Shown: piece after piece, positions 16,142-25,700 of the stretch
Layout: each line of letters starts with the position of its first letter
How positions within the stretch are numbered: the first letter of the stretch is position 1
DNA from: CAZXFH01 sp964640055
GTDB taxonomy: Bacteria; Fidelibacterota; UBA2242; JAFGTP01
Reading direction: 5' to 3'
Length of the DNA stretch: 48,207 nt
NCBI GenBank assembly: GCA_964640055.1
Contig: CAZXFH010000024.1
Location: 1 to 48,207 of the forward strand
Program-made: the position numbers and the translations under genes
Notes under the pieces: model-generated
Seen by the model: only the letters and a program-made list of their open reading frames with translations
Databases searched by the model: none
Told to the model about the DNA's origin: nothing

Positions 16142-16245
16142 ATTAGAATAGATGCAATATAATCCACGATGGCCTTTTTATTTGCGGGAATCACAGTTGG
16201 ATTAGTATAAATATAAATCCTTGACATTCATATTATTAGAATAGA
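16142..16245. repeat. 11-bp direct repeat ATTAGAATAGA (16142-16152 and 16235-16245)
   Basis: Two identical copies of ATTAGAATAGA are 93 bases apart in the 280-base gap before the purine hydroxylase operon. The second copy lies between the TTGACA hexamer and the start codon of the FAD subunit. The direct repeat could be a regulator binding site or chance in AT-rich DNA. Confidence 0.35.
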
Positions 16246-16259
16246 AATTGTCTAAACCA
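16221..16259 (+). promoter_or_regulatory. Possible promoter and operator of the purine hydroxylase operon
   Basis: TTGACA lies at 16221-16226, but no good -10 hexamer sits 17 bases downstream (GAAATT, or TAGAAA with a 15-base spacer). A transcript starting there would begin at about 16254-16257, almost at the ATG, and no Shine-Dalgarno precedes the ATG. TTGTCTAAACCA (16248-16259) matches 10 of 12 positions of TGGTCTAGACCA, the well-known site of HutC-type GntR regulators. It could therefore be bound by the regulator encoded at 2747. Confidence 0.3.
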
Positions 16260-17071
16260 TGAACACCTTGAATTGGTATTTTCCCAAATCTATGCCTGAA
16301 GCCGTGTTGCTTTTACAACAGCAAAAAGGTATACCTCATGCTGGGGGAACCGGATTGTTGATGGGTAATTTAGGCCGAATTAACGGATTAATCGATCTTT
16401 CCCGGTTGGCTCTGCGCTATGTTAAGATTGAAAATGATACCATAGCAATCGGCAGTATGAGTACCTATGCCGATGTGTTAGCTGCTCTCCAGGCAAAAGC
16501 ACCGGATCATATCTTGGTCAAATCTTTACGCCATGCTGCCCATACGCCGCTTCGTAACCGGATTACAATCGGGGGCAGTCTGTCCTGCTTTCCACCTTGG
16601 TCCGATTTAATAGGCGCCCTAATTACCCTGGACGCCGAAATTATACTGGTCGGTGGACCTAATGACACCATCGCGATTGAAGATTATCTGGATAATAATA
16701 AACTACAGAAAAATACCCTAATAGAGGCGGTAAAATTCAAGTTAGCCGATTGGCGCACAGCCCATTACCGGGCTGTCCGTACCAAGAGTGATTTACCCGC
16801 TTTTACAATTACCACCATGTTAAAAATTGATAATAATAAAGTAACTGATGCCCGTATTATTGTGGTGGGAACCGTAAAAAAGTACCAGCGACTATTGTCT
16901 GTGGAAGAATACCTGAAGAACCGGGAGACCGGAAAGGTTAACAGTCAGGAAATTATCTCCCGGGTGGAGCTTAAAATGGCCGGGAGAAGAATTTTGGATC
17001 CCGGCTACGCGAATTATAAAGCAGCGGTGAAACTCGCCAGAGGAATTAACCAATTGATTGGGAGCGATTGA
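16259..17071 (+). CDS. Molybdenum hydroxylase FAD-binding subunit (first set)
   Basis: The 270-residue protein is an XdhB/CoxM-type FAD subunit. WYFPKSMPEAVLLLQQ is the usual N-terminus, GIPHAGGTGLLMGN is the FAD-binding loop (AGGTDL in most relatives, here AGGTGL) and LRNRITIGGSLS is the second FAD motif. The C-terminal domain contains RTKSDLPAFTITTML. It passes electrons from the 2Fe-2S subunit to NAD or another acceptor. The order is FAD, 2Fe-2S, then Mo subunit, with a TGATG overlap to the next gene. The start agrees with the family N-terminus even though no ribosome-binding site is visible, which may mean a leaderless transcript. Confidence 0.9.
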   Translation: MNTLNWYFPKSMPEAVLLLQQQKGIPHAGGTGLLMGNLGRINGLIDLSRLALRYVKIENDTIAIGSMSTYADVLAALQAKAPDHILVKSLRHAAHTPLRNRITIGGSLSCFPPWSDLIGALITLDAEIILVGGPNDTIAIEDYLDNNKLQKNTLIEAVKFKLADWRTAHYRAVRTKSDLPAFTITTMLKIDNNKVTDARIIVVGTVKKYQRLLSVEEYLKNRETGKVNSQEIISRVELKMAGRRILDPGYANYKAAVKLARGINQLIGSD

Positions 17072-17556
17072 TGCAGGGGAGTTTTATTATTAATAAAGAG
17101 GAACAGCAAATGAGCTTCCCTGCGGATGAACGCTTGCTCCTGACCTTGAGACGCTATGGCTACACCGAAGTAAAAAATGGCTGTCAGGAAGGTGAATGTG
17201 GTGCCTGTCTGATTCTTCTGGAGGGGGATGTGGTAAATTCCTGTCAGGTGCTCACGGCTTCAGCGACGGGCAAAAAAATTACTACTGTAAAGGGCATTGG
17301 CGATTTACATAATCCCCATATCATTCAACAGGCTTTTGTAGAGAGCGGTGCGGTCCAATGCGGTTTCTGCACGCCGGGAATGGTTATGGCCAGTTATGCT
17401 TTACTAAAGCATAATCCATCCCCTTCGCCTGAAGAGATAAAAAAGGGCCTGGACGGAAATCTCTGCCGCTGTACCGGCTATATTAAAATTGTCCAGGCGG
17501 TTCAATTGGCTGCCGATCATCTCCGGGAAAAATCGGTTGCCCGGGCCAAGGAATAG
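17071..17556 (+). CDS. Molybdenum hydroxylase 2Fe-2S subunit (first set)
   Basis: The protein has about 161 residues with both cluster domains. NGCQEGECGACLILL plus a later NSC binds the plant-ferredoxin-type 2Fe-2S cluster. VQCGFCTPGMVMA and GNLCRCTGY bind the second, helical-domain cluster. All eight cysteines are present. It carries electrons from the Mo site to FAD. The ATG at 17071 overlaps the stop of the FAD gene and is preferred over the TTG one codon upstream, because GGGAGCG lies in front of it. The partner Mo subunit starts 100 bases downstream, after a short reading frame. Confidence 0.93.
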   Translation: MQGSFIINKEEQQMSFPADERLLLTLRRYGYTEVKNGCQEGECGACLILLEGDVVNSCQVLTASATGKKITTVKGIGDLHNPHIIQQAFVESGAVQCGFCTPGMVMASYALLKHNPSPSPEEIKKGLDGNLCRCTGYIKIVQAVQLAADHLREKSVARAKE

Positions 17557-17569
17557 AAAAAGGAATAAT

Positions 17570-17644
17570 ATGCAATTATATCAGTGGTCATATTCTAATA
17601 CGAATTTTCTATTTGATACCAAACCGGATAAAACCATTAAGTAA
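17570..17644 (+). CDS. Short 24-residue reading frame inside the Mo hydroxylase operon
   Basis: An ATG preceded by AAAAAGGA (5 bases spacing) opens 24 codons and ends with TAA just before the Mo subunit gene. The peptide (MQLYQWSYSNTNFLFD, then TKPDKTIK) is aromatic and polar, with no signal peptide and no recognisable family. It fills the only gap in the operon and its ribosome-binding site is better than those of several neighbours. It might be a real small protein, a leader controlling the Mo subunit, or a decayed remnant. No function is assigned. Confidence 0.35.
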   Translation: MQLYQWSYSNTNFLFDTKPDKTIK

Positions 17645-17656
17645 TTTTGATCATTT

Positions 17657-19981
17657 ATGAAGCCATATAATATCATTGGTAAATCAGAAGCAAAGATCGA
17701 TTCTTTATCGCTGGCCACGGGCAGCAGCCGGTTTGCGGATGATTTTAAACTGGACAATGCCTTGCACCTGGTCTGTCGCTATGCCTCCCAGGCGCATGCC
17801 GAAATTGTTGATATTGATGACCGTAACGCCCGCCGTTTACCCGGGGTGAAGGATATTTTTCATTATAAAAATGTGAAACCGGTTTTACACACCACTGCCG
17901 GGCAGGGATTCCCAGAGCCGTCGCCCTATGATACAGTCCTGTTTGATAAAAAAGTCCGCTTTAGCGGCGACCGGGTCGCTATGGTAGCGGCCGAAAGTCC
18001 CGGGATAGCTGCGGCAGCAGCCAAATTGATAAAGATTGATTATAATCTACTGCCATCGCTGTTCGATCCGGAAAAAGCAATGGAAAAGGATTCCCCGGTT
18101 ATTCATGGCAAGGACCGCTACACGCCCATCGGAGCGATCTACAAACCGAAAAAAAATCTGGCCGCTGAGATAGAGATCGGATTCGGTGATATACCTAAGG
18201 CGGAGCAGGACGCTGATTTGGTCATTGAAAGAACCTATCGGACTCATTATGGATCCCACTGTGCCCAGGAGCCTCATGCAGCCTTCTCTTTTTTCGATGA
18301 AATGGGCAGGCTGGTTATAGTATCCAGTACCCAGGTGCCCTTCCATGTACGCCGTATTGTTTCACAAGTTTTGGAATATCCTCTGTCAAAAATCAGAGTG
18401 ATCAAGCCCCGGATCGGTGGTGGATTTGGTGGGAAACAGGAAGTGTTGCTCGAGCCTTTGGTTGCTTTAGTGACTATCAAACACAAACGGGCCGCCAAAT
18501 TGGTCTTTTCCCGCAAAGAGGTCTTTCAATACACCCGTACCCGGCATCCGATCAGAATCAGGTTAAAAACCGGCCTGAAAAAGAACGGGGAGATAACCAC
18601 GCTGGATATGGATGCACTGTTGAATACCGGAGCCTACGGAACCCATGCCCTTACTGTTTTGTCCAATGTGGGTGCGAAAGTTCTGTCCTTATTAAATAAA
18701 ATTGAGAATCTGCATTTTCTGGGGCGATCGGTGTATACAAATTTACCGGTAGGCGGGGCCTATCGGGGATATGGGGCCACACAGGGATACTTTGCATTGA
18801 ATCAACAATTAGATATTATCACCCGTAAATTGGATCTTGATTTTTTACAGTTTATTAAAGCAAACCATATCCGTGAAGGCGAGACCTCCCGGGTGTTTGC
18901 AGCCCTGGGAGAAGGTAAGGAAGGTGTTGCCCAGCATATAAACTCCTGTAAGTTGGATGCGTGTATTGATCTCGGAGCCCGTGAAATCGACTGGTATAAA
19001 AAAAGAGATAAGCGGATCTGTAATGGAGATAAGGTGCGCGGAGTGGGAATGGCAATCGCCATGCAAGGTTCCGGTATTCCCCTGATTGATATGGCCAGTA
19101 CCTCCATGAAAATGAATGAGGACGGTTCCTTTAATTTGGATGTAGGGGCAACAGACATCGGCACCGGTTCGGATACCATTCTGGCACAAATTGCCGCCGA
19201 AGTCCTGGATATCGGCTTGGATCGCATGATAGTTCTCTCTTCCGATACGGATCGGACTCCTTTTGATGTGGGGGCTTACGCTTCCTCAACAACCTATGTA
19301 TCCGGGGGGGCCGTAAAGAAATGCGCGGAAAAAATTAAAGCGCAGATCTTAGTGGTGGCTGCCAAAATGATGGAATGTGATGAAACCAGACTTTACCTCG
19401 CGAATGGAATGGTGATTGATAAAAAGACCCAAAAACAGATCAGTCTAGGGAAGATTGCCGCGCATACCCTTTATACTGAGGACCAATTTCAGATCCAGGC
19501 GGCGGCCTCCCATGTGGCTAAGGAATCACCCCCACCCTTCATTGCCCAATTTGCCGAGGTGGAAGTGGATAAACAAACGGGTGAGGTTTGCGTCCTGGAA
19601 TTTGTTTCAGCGGTGGATTGCGGCCAGGCCATCAATCCAAAACTGGCGGAAGGTCAAGTGGAAGGAGCTGCGCTTAATGGCATCAGTTATGCGCTTACCG
19701 AACAGTACCGTTTTTCATCTGGGGGAGCGCTGCTGACGAAAAGTTTTCATGATTATAAAATCTTTACAGCCGCAGATTTACCTGAGATGAAAACTTTTAT
19801 TGTGGGGTCCCATGAAAAAACCGGACCCTTCGGGGCAAAATCAGTAGGAGAGATTGGGATCAATGGGCCGCTGCCGGCGATTGCCAATGCTATTTTCGAT
19901 GCCGTGGGAGTAAGGTTATTTGAGGCTCCTTTTACAGCGGAAAAAGTATACCGGGAGTTGCAGTTAACAGAGACAAATTGA
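17657..19981 (+). CDS. Molybdenum hydroxylase Mo-binding subunit, purine hydroxylase-like (first set)
   Basis: The 774-residue protein is an XdhA-type large subunit. Its N-terminal domain (GKSEAKIDSLSLATGSSRFADD) is followed by the molybdopterin-binding part: RIGGGFGGKQE (about 253), GGAYRGYGATQG (about 366), GATDIGTGSDT, SSDTDRTPFDVGAYASS and the active-site glutamate in PFGAKSVGEIG (about 726). The SSDTD...GAYASSTTYVSGG block is typical of the anaerobic, often selenium-dependent purine/nicotinate hydroxylases. The substrate is probably hypoxanthine, xanthine or another purine, judged from ssnA, ygfK and the amidohydrolases downstream. Its stop overlaps the TTG start of the next gene (TTGA), indicating translational coupling. 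Whether the Mo ligand is S or Se cannot be seen. Confidence 0.92.
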   Translation: MKPYNIIGKSEAKIDSLSLATGSSRFADDFKLDNALHLVCRYASQAHAEIVDIDDRNARRLPGVKDIFHYKNVKPVLHTTAGQGFPEPSPYDTVLFDKKVRFSGDRVAMVAAESPGIAAAAAKLIKIDYNLLPSLFDPEKAMEKDSPVIHGKDRYTPIGAIYKPKKNLAAEIEIGFGDIPKAEQDADLVIERTYRTHYGSHCAQEPHAAFSFFDEMGRLVIVSSTQVPFHVRRIVSQVLEYPLSKIRVIKPRIGGGFGGKQEVLLEPLVALVTIKHKRAAKLVFSRKEVFQYTRTRHPIRIRLKTGLKKNGEITTLDMDALLNTGAYGTHALTVLSNVGAKVLSLLNKIENLHFLGRSVYTNLPVGGAYRGYGATQGYFALNQQLDIITRKLDLDFLQFIKANHIREGETSRVFAALGEGKEGVAQHINSCKLDACIDLGAREIDWYKKRDKRICNGDKVRGVGMAIAMQGSGIPLIDMASTSMKMNEDGSFNLDVGATDIGTGSDTILAQIAAEVLDIGLDRMIVLSSDTDRTPFDVGAYASSTTYVSGGAVKKCAEKIKAQILVVAAKMMECDETRLYLANGMVIDKKTQKQISLGKIAAHTLYTEDQFQIQAAASHVAKESPPPFIAQFAEVEVDKQTGEVCVLEFVSAVDCGQAINPKLAEGQVEGAALNGISYALTEQYRFSSGGALLTKSFHDYKIFTAADLPEMKTFIVGSHEKTGPFGAKSVGEIGINGPLPAIANAIFDAVGVRLFEAPFTAEKVYRELQLTETN

Positions 19982-21324
19982 TAATAAAAAATGGCCGGGT
20001 TGCTTTTCCCGGTGAAAAAGATTTTCAGCTGATCGACCTGGAGATAGCCCAGGGGAAAATTTCCCGGACCGGCCACGATCTGAGCGGGAATCATATAATT
20101 TACGCCAATGATCTGCTCGCTCTACCGGGCGGGATCGATCCCCATGTTCATTTTAATGAGCCGGGCTATACCGACCGGGAAGATTTTTATCATGGCAGCT
20201 CTATGGCAGCCGCAGGTGGTGTCACTACAGTGATTGACATGCCCTGTACTTCGCTACCTCCGGTAACAAACCTGAAAAACCTGCGTCAAAAACTCCATAT
20301 TGTCAGCCAGCGCGCAGTGGTTGACTTTGGATTTTTCGGTGGGGTTTCTGCCCAGTCCTACGCGAAAAATTATCAGGTAGCCATGGCCGCTTTGGCGGAT
20401 CATGTGCTTGGTTATAAAACCTATTTTATTTCGGGAATGGAGAGTTTTAAACAGCTGACCCCGACACAATTTTTTCAGGTATTAAAATCTGCTGAAAAGG
20501 TAAGGCGCCCTGTGTTGCTGCATGCTGAGGATTTAGCCACGATTCGTTCAGCCGAAGAGATTGAGAAACGCAAGGGGAGTGGATGGGACAATTACTATCG
20601 CTCCCGTCCGGAATCGGCAGAGATAATTGCCGTACAAAAAGCGATCGAACTGGTGAGGCGGACCAAAGCCCAACTGCATATCGTACATATCGGTACTGCG
20701 AACGCAGCTCAGTTAATAAATGGAGAGCCCCGGGTCAGTGGGGAAACTGCGCCCCATTATCTGGCGTTTAGCTGCCAGGATCTGGAGCAGATTGGAGGCG
20801 CCTTAAAGACTGCTCCGGTGGTAAAAAGTCCGGGGAATACAGCTGAATTATGGCATTTACTTAATGATGGAACAATAGATTTTGTGGCATCTGATCATGC
20901 CCCTGGACCCTATAATCAAAAAAACACTGGCTCTGCCTGGACTGATTACGCCGGTATCCCGGGAACCGGCACCCTGTTGCCCTATTTGTTATCTGAAGGA
21001 CTGTTAAAAAGAAGGATGGATTTAGATCGCTTTCTGGCAGTTATAGCAGAAAATGCGGCCCGGCGGTATGGCCTATTTGGACGTAAAGGGTCGCTGGAAG
21101 TTGACAAGGATGCCGATCTGGTTTTGGTTGATCCTCAGGCGGAATGGAAAGTACACGGTAAGCACTTCTATTCAAAAGGCAAATTAACACCATTTGAGGG
21201 TATGGTGTTCAAAGGGCGCATTGTCAAGACCATTCTGCGGGGGAAAATTATTTACGATTATAATAAGGGAATCTGTGCACTGCCGGGTTCCGGTGAATTT
21301 TTAAAGCCTTATTCGAAGGGATGA
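19978..21324 (+). CDS. Allantoinase/dihydropyrimidinase-like cyclic amidohydrolase
   Basis: The 448-residue protein has the amidohydrolase barrel signature GGIDPHVHFNEPGYTDREDF (about residue 53), with NEPG closest to allantoinase. The lysine expected to be carbamylated lies in LGYKTYFISG (about 145). Later metal-binding motifs are LLHAEDLA (about 181), HIVHIG (about 234) and ASDHAPG (about 304). It hydrolyses a cyclic amide bond. In the homologous bacterial purine cluster a hydantoinase-type enzyme opens an oxidised purine-derived ring, so a similar step is likely. It starts with TTG overlapping the previous stop; the family N-terminus (IIKNGRV) begins right there. True dihydroorotase is less likely because no pyrimidine genes are near. 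Confidence 0.88.
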   Translation: MIIKNGRVAFPGEKDFQLIDLEIAQGKISRTGHDLSGNHIIYANDLLALPGGIDPHVHFNEPGYTDREDFYHGSSMAAAGGVTTVIDMPCTSLPPVTNLKNLRQKLHIVSQRAVVDFGFFGGVSAQSYAKNYQVAMAALADHVLGYKTYFISGMESFKQLTPTQFFQVLKSAEKVRRPVLLHAEDLATIRSAEEIEKRKGSGWDNYYRSRPESAEIIAVQKAIELVRRTKAQLHIVHIGTANAAQLINGEPRVSGETAPHYLAFSCQDLEQIGGALKTAPVVKSPGNTAELWHLLNDGTIDFVASDHAPGPYNQKNTGSAWTDYAGIPGTGTLLPYLLSEGLLKRRMDLDRFLAVIAENAARRYGLFGRKGSLEVDKDADLVLVDPQAEWKVHGKHFYSKGKLTPFEGMVFKGRIVKTILRGKIIYDYNKGICALPGSGEFLKPYSKG

Positions 21325-21325
21325 G

Positions 21326-21439
21326 ATGCACTTTATAGTTGGATTAAAAAATAATGACACCCTATGGGAACAGACAACTGCTGATAAAAATAGTGACTTG
21401 ATATTAGTCATGTCAGAATTACAAATCAGGGCAAATTGA
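21326..21439 (+). CDS. Short 37-residue reading frame packed between amidohydrolase and ssnA
   Basis: The ATG lies one base after the stop of the allantoinase-like gene, with GAAGGG upstream. The TGA ends one base before the ssnA ATG, so the frame fills the 116-base gap exactly. The peptide begins MHFIVGLKNNDTLWEQ and ends MSELQIRAN. It has no signal peptide, cysteine cluster or known motif. Such exact packing is typical of translated genes in this operon and unusual for spacer DNA, but codon evidence is too short to be decisive. It could also be a remnant of a degraded gene. No function is assigned. Confidence 0.4.
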   Translation: MHFIVGLKNNDTLWEQTTADKNSDLILVMSELQIRAN

Positions 21440-21440
21440 T

Positions 21441-22724
21441 ATGTCGCATAGTTATATTATTGGTAATGGCATTGTTACTGATGGTTTTTCCTTTTTGATT
21501 GATCGGGGCGCCATTGAAATCGAGAACGGGGTAATAAAAAAAATTGGTAAAAGTGGGGCAATAGAGACAGGTAATAAAGAGTTTATTGATCTGCAAGGCC
21601 GTCTGGTGCTGCCCGGACTGCTCAACCCGCATCAGCATCTTTATTCCTCTCTGGCCACAGGACTTGCACCACGGGGAAGAACCAGCCATTTCACCCAAAT
21701 TCTGGAAAATCTCTGGTGGCAGCTGGACGGGAACCTGGATGCCGAGTCTATTTATTATTCCGCGCTCTGCGGATTGATGGATTCGGTAGCCTTTGGCGTG
21801 ACCACTGTTTATGACCATCATGCCTCCATGAATTATATTAACGGCAGCCTGAGCATAATTGAAAAAGCGTTACGGGAAAGCGGCATTAAAGGACTACTTT
21901 GTTTTGAGTTGTCCGATCGTAATGGTCGGAATAACCTGAGGGAACAATTGGAAGAGAATATCACTTTCTGGGAAAAGCACCGTAAAGATCAAACCGTCCG
22001 TGGTATATTGGGTATGCATGCCAATTTCACCCTCAGCAACGATACTATGGCCTGCATCGCCAAAACCAAACCAGATGAACTGCCCCTGCATATACATTGT
22101 GGTGAAGACCGTACGGATTTACAGTATTGTCTTGACAAAGGCTTCGCTGGACCGGTTGATCGTTTACAGAAATATGGGTTACTGTCTCACAACGCTCTAT
22201 TAGCCCATTGTATCCATTTGTCTTTTAGGGATTATGAGTTGATCAGAGAGGTTGAGCCGATCATTGTTTCCAACCCGGAATCCAATGCCAACAACAAGGT
22301 CGGAACCATGGACTTGTCAAGGATAAAACGTTATTGTCTGGGCACCGATGGCATGACCGGAAATATTTTGGGAACTTTGCGCTCTCATTTTCTACTGCGC
22401 AAGGGGAAGATTGACCACCCATCGGATATTATATTTAAATATCCCGCTGAAATTGTAGAGCGTTTTTTCCCTGACAGTGGAACATTGGCGGTCAATAAGA
22501 GTGCTGATATAGCCGTAACCGATTATATTCCGGCAACTGATATAAGCTTGGATAATTTATTCTACCATTTGGTGTTTGGTGTTGAGGGACAGAAGATGTT
22601 CATGACCATTGCCAGGGGTAAAGTATTATACCGGAATGGTCAGTTTAGGCGCTTAAATGCCGTTGAGCTGCTCCATAAGATAAAAGCAGCAGCCCGGCGA
22701 TTACATGGGAAATTCTATGCCTGA
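21441..22724 (+). CDS. ssnA: Putative aminohydrolase SsnA
   Basis: The 427-residue protein belongs to the amidohydrolase superfamily, SsnA group. LPGLLNPHQHLYSSLATGL (about residue 58) carries the first metal ligands. LENLWWQLDGNLDAESIYYSAL and TTVYDHHASMNYINGSL are SsnA hallmarks. HIHCGED (about 214), LLAHCIHLS and LGTDGMTGN complete the site. The family is genetically linked to selenium-dependent Mo hydroxylases and is related to guanine/chlorohydrolase-type deaminases. It is one of the genes shown to matter for anaerobic urate/purine breakdown in gut bacteria. It overlaps the ygfK start by a few bases. The exact substrate is unknown. Confidence 0.93.
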   Translation: MSHSYIIGNGIVTDGFSFLIDRGAIEIENGVIKKIGKSGAIETGNKEFIDLQGRLVLPGLLNPHQHLYSSLATGLAPRGRTSHFTQILENLWWQLDGNLDAESIYYSALCGLMDSVAFGVTTVYDHHASMNYINGSLSIIEKALRESGIKGLLCFELSDRNGRNNLREQLEENITFWEKHRKDQTVRGILGMHANFTLSNDTMACIAKTKPDELPLHIHCGEDRTDLQYCLDKGFAGPVDRLQKYGLLSHNALLAHCIHLSFRDYELIREVEPIIVSNPESNANNKVGTMDLSRIKRYCLGTDGMTGNILGTLRSHFLLRKGKIDHPSDIIFKYPAEIVERFFPDSGTLAVNKSADIAVTDYIPATDISLDNLFYHLVFGVEGQKMFMTIARGKVLYRNGQFRRLNAVELLHKIKAAARRLHGKFYA

Positions 22725-25700
22725 AAATTTTTCGACTATTTCTATCCGTCAACTTCTGTCTCAGATATTAAAGTCCCTTAAGAGGGGCACAATTTTCGGT
22801 ATTTATGACAACTTATTTTATTTTCCCGGTAAAAAAAATATTTTAGAAAGCACTCTTTTCGACCAAAGGCTGGAGACCCCTATCGGAGTAGCGGCCGGAC
22901 CTCACACCCAAATGGCGCAAAATATAATTTCAGCCTGGTTATGCGGGGCCCGCTATATCGAATTGAAAACCGTACAAACCCTGGATCAAATTGAGGTGGC
23001 AAAACCCTGTATTGATACCCGGGATGAAGGCTATAACTGTGAATGGTCCCAGGAACTTCGCATAGAAGAGGCCTTCAATGAATATTTAAAAGCCTGGATC
23101 ATTATCCATATTTTGCGACATAAATTCGGTTGGACAGGAGATACAGGCACTATTTTCAATATGAGTATTGGATATGATATGCAGGGTATTTTGCACGATA
23201 ATGTACAGCGGTTTCTGGAAAAAATGGGCAATTGTAGGACTGAGAAGGAGAGTCTGTTAAATAAGATCATTGAGTTGTATCCTGAGGTCCGGGGGATTGA
23301 GATCCCCAATCACATCTCAGATAACATAACGCTTTCAACCATGCATGGCTGCCCGCCGGAGGAAATAGAGCAGATCGGCCGCTATTTGATCGAGAAACGT
23401 AAATTACACACTTTTATCAAATTGAATCCCACGCTTTTGGGGAAAGGTGCAATAGAGACCATTCTGCATGAGAAACTGGGCTATGATATTGATGTTCCGG
23501 ATCAGGCTTTTGAGCATGACATTAGCTATCCGGAGGCCTTACGGGTGATCCACCGCTTAGAACAGTCCGCTCGAGATAATCGGCGTTGTTTTGGGGTTAA
23601 GCTGACCAACACCCTGGAAGTGCTGAATCATGAGGATATTTTCGATACCGATAAGATGTATATGAGTGGTAAGGCCCTGCATCCGGTAAGTATTAATGTG
23701 GCCCGTAAAATAAGAAATGACATTCCGGATAGTCGTCTGCATATTTCTTTTTGTGGCGGGGTCAGTGCCCTTAATGTGGCTGAGGTGATAAGCTGTGGTC
23801 TGTATCCGGTTACTGTGTGCACCGATTTATTGAAACCCGGGGGATATACCCGTTTACCACAGTATCTGGAAGCGCTTGCAGCAGCCTTCGATCGCGATAA
23901 TGCTTCAGATTTGGAAAGTTATATTAAAAATAAGGGTGGTCAGCCGGATTTATCAGCAGCCGCACTAAGCAATCTGAATCAGTACGCTGAGCAGGTCATT
24001 GGTGAAGATTTGTATCAACCTATGGGAGAGAGTATCAAAACGGACCGCTCCTTAACGGAATTTGATTGCATACAGGCGCCCTGTGTAAGTAACTGCCCGG
24101 CCCATCAGGACATTCCAGCTTATCTCTATCATACCAGCCGGGAAGAGTTTTCCAGGGCGCTCGAAGTTATCATCAGCAGTAACCCTTTTCCATCGGTTAC
24201 CAGCTTGGTATGCGACCACCTCTGTCAGCAAAAATGCACGCGGATCAATTATGACAGCCCCTTGTTGATTCGCTCCTTAAAGCGTTTTATTACTGAAAAA
24301 TCCACTTCCCAAAAGACGCCCACCCCCCGACCTAAAAATGGTCATAAAGTGGCTGTCATTGGTAGTGGTCCCTCGGGATTGAGCTGTGCTTATTTTTTGG
24401 CCTTGGCCGGTTTTGAAGTCGACCTGTTCGAAACCAAGAAATTTCCCGGTGGGATGCTAGCCGATGCAATTCCTCTGTTCCGCTTATCGCAAGTGGCGTT
24501 GCAGCGGGATATTGACTATATCCGCAGCTTGGGTGTCAAAATCCATACCGGCGTCAAGGTAAATAAAAGTGTCTTTGGAAAAATAAAAGCAGCCGCCGAT
24601 TATCTTTATATCGCCGTGGGGGCCCAACAATCGCAAAAGTTGGCAATAGAAGGGGATGAGGTTAAAAAGGGCCTGCTTGATCCCCTCCTGTTTTTGGCTG
24701 CGGTGCGGCAGGGGAAAAGTGTGGAACTGGGAAATATCGTGACCGTGCTGGGGGGTGGCAATACTGCTATCGATGCGGCCCGCACAGCTAAACGACTCGT
24801 GGGTAAACAAGGCCGGGTTCATATTGTTTACCGCCGAACCCGGGCAGAGATGCCGGCAGATAAAGCGGAAATCAACAGTGCCCTACAGGAAGATATTAAT
24901 TTGATCGAATTAGCCAGTCCCGCCAGAATAATTTCCAGGGACGATCAGGTTACGGCTCTGCTATGCCAGAAAATGAAACTCAACGGTATTGATCAATCAG
25001 GACGACCGCGACCAGTTAAAATCAAAGGGCTGCAATTTGAACTGGAAACCGATACGATCATACCGGCTTTCGGACAAATGACCGTGATTGATTTCATCGA
25101 ACGTGATTTACTAGAGACCGATCAGGGACAGGTGCGGGAAATCAAGCTGAATAATGTATTTATCGGTGGTGATGCTCAGCGAGGGGCCGCTACCGTGATC
25201 CAGGCGATTGCCGATGGCAAGGAAGTTGCCGAAACTATCATGATAAAGGCTGGCGAAAAGCTACCTGAGTCCATATTTGGCATTACAGATAAGGGCTTGA
25301 GTCAGCAAGAACTACATGCCAAAAGGGCGCGCATTGTTCCGGGGGTTAATCCCCGGGAAATTTCCATAGAGGAACGTGATTACTATCATCTGATCGAGCA
25401 AAGCTTAACCAAAGATGAAGCGGTCCGGGAAGCGAAGCGCTGTCTGTATTGTGATGAGCTGTGTGATATATGTGTTACAGTCTGTCCCAACCGGGCAAAT
25501 GTTTCTTATACCATTGATCCCTTTAAAGTGCAGTTGCAAAAAGCGGTCAATGAAGGTGATCAGGTGAAGATCAAAACCGGAGCTGTTTTTAAAGTGGACC
25601 AGCAATATCAGATATTCAATATTGATGATTTTTGTAATGCCTGCGGTAACTGTACTACTTTTTGTCCCACTCAGGGCGCTCCTCATCAAGAGAAGCCCAG

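Noticed and set aside
16150..16200. ATAATCCACGATGG resembles the start of a purine riboswitch
   Set aside because: The conserved GTTTCTACC and CCGTAAA segments and the P2/P3 stems are absent.
18802..19227. Several overlapping antisense frames inside the first Mo subunit gene
   Set aside because: All lie within a well-supported molybdenum hydroxylase coding region and overlap each other.
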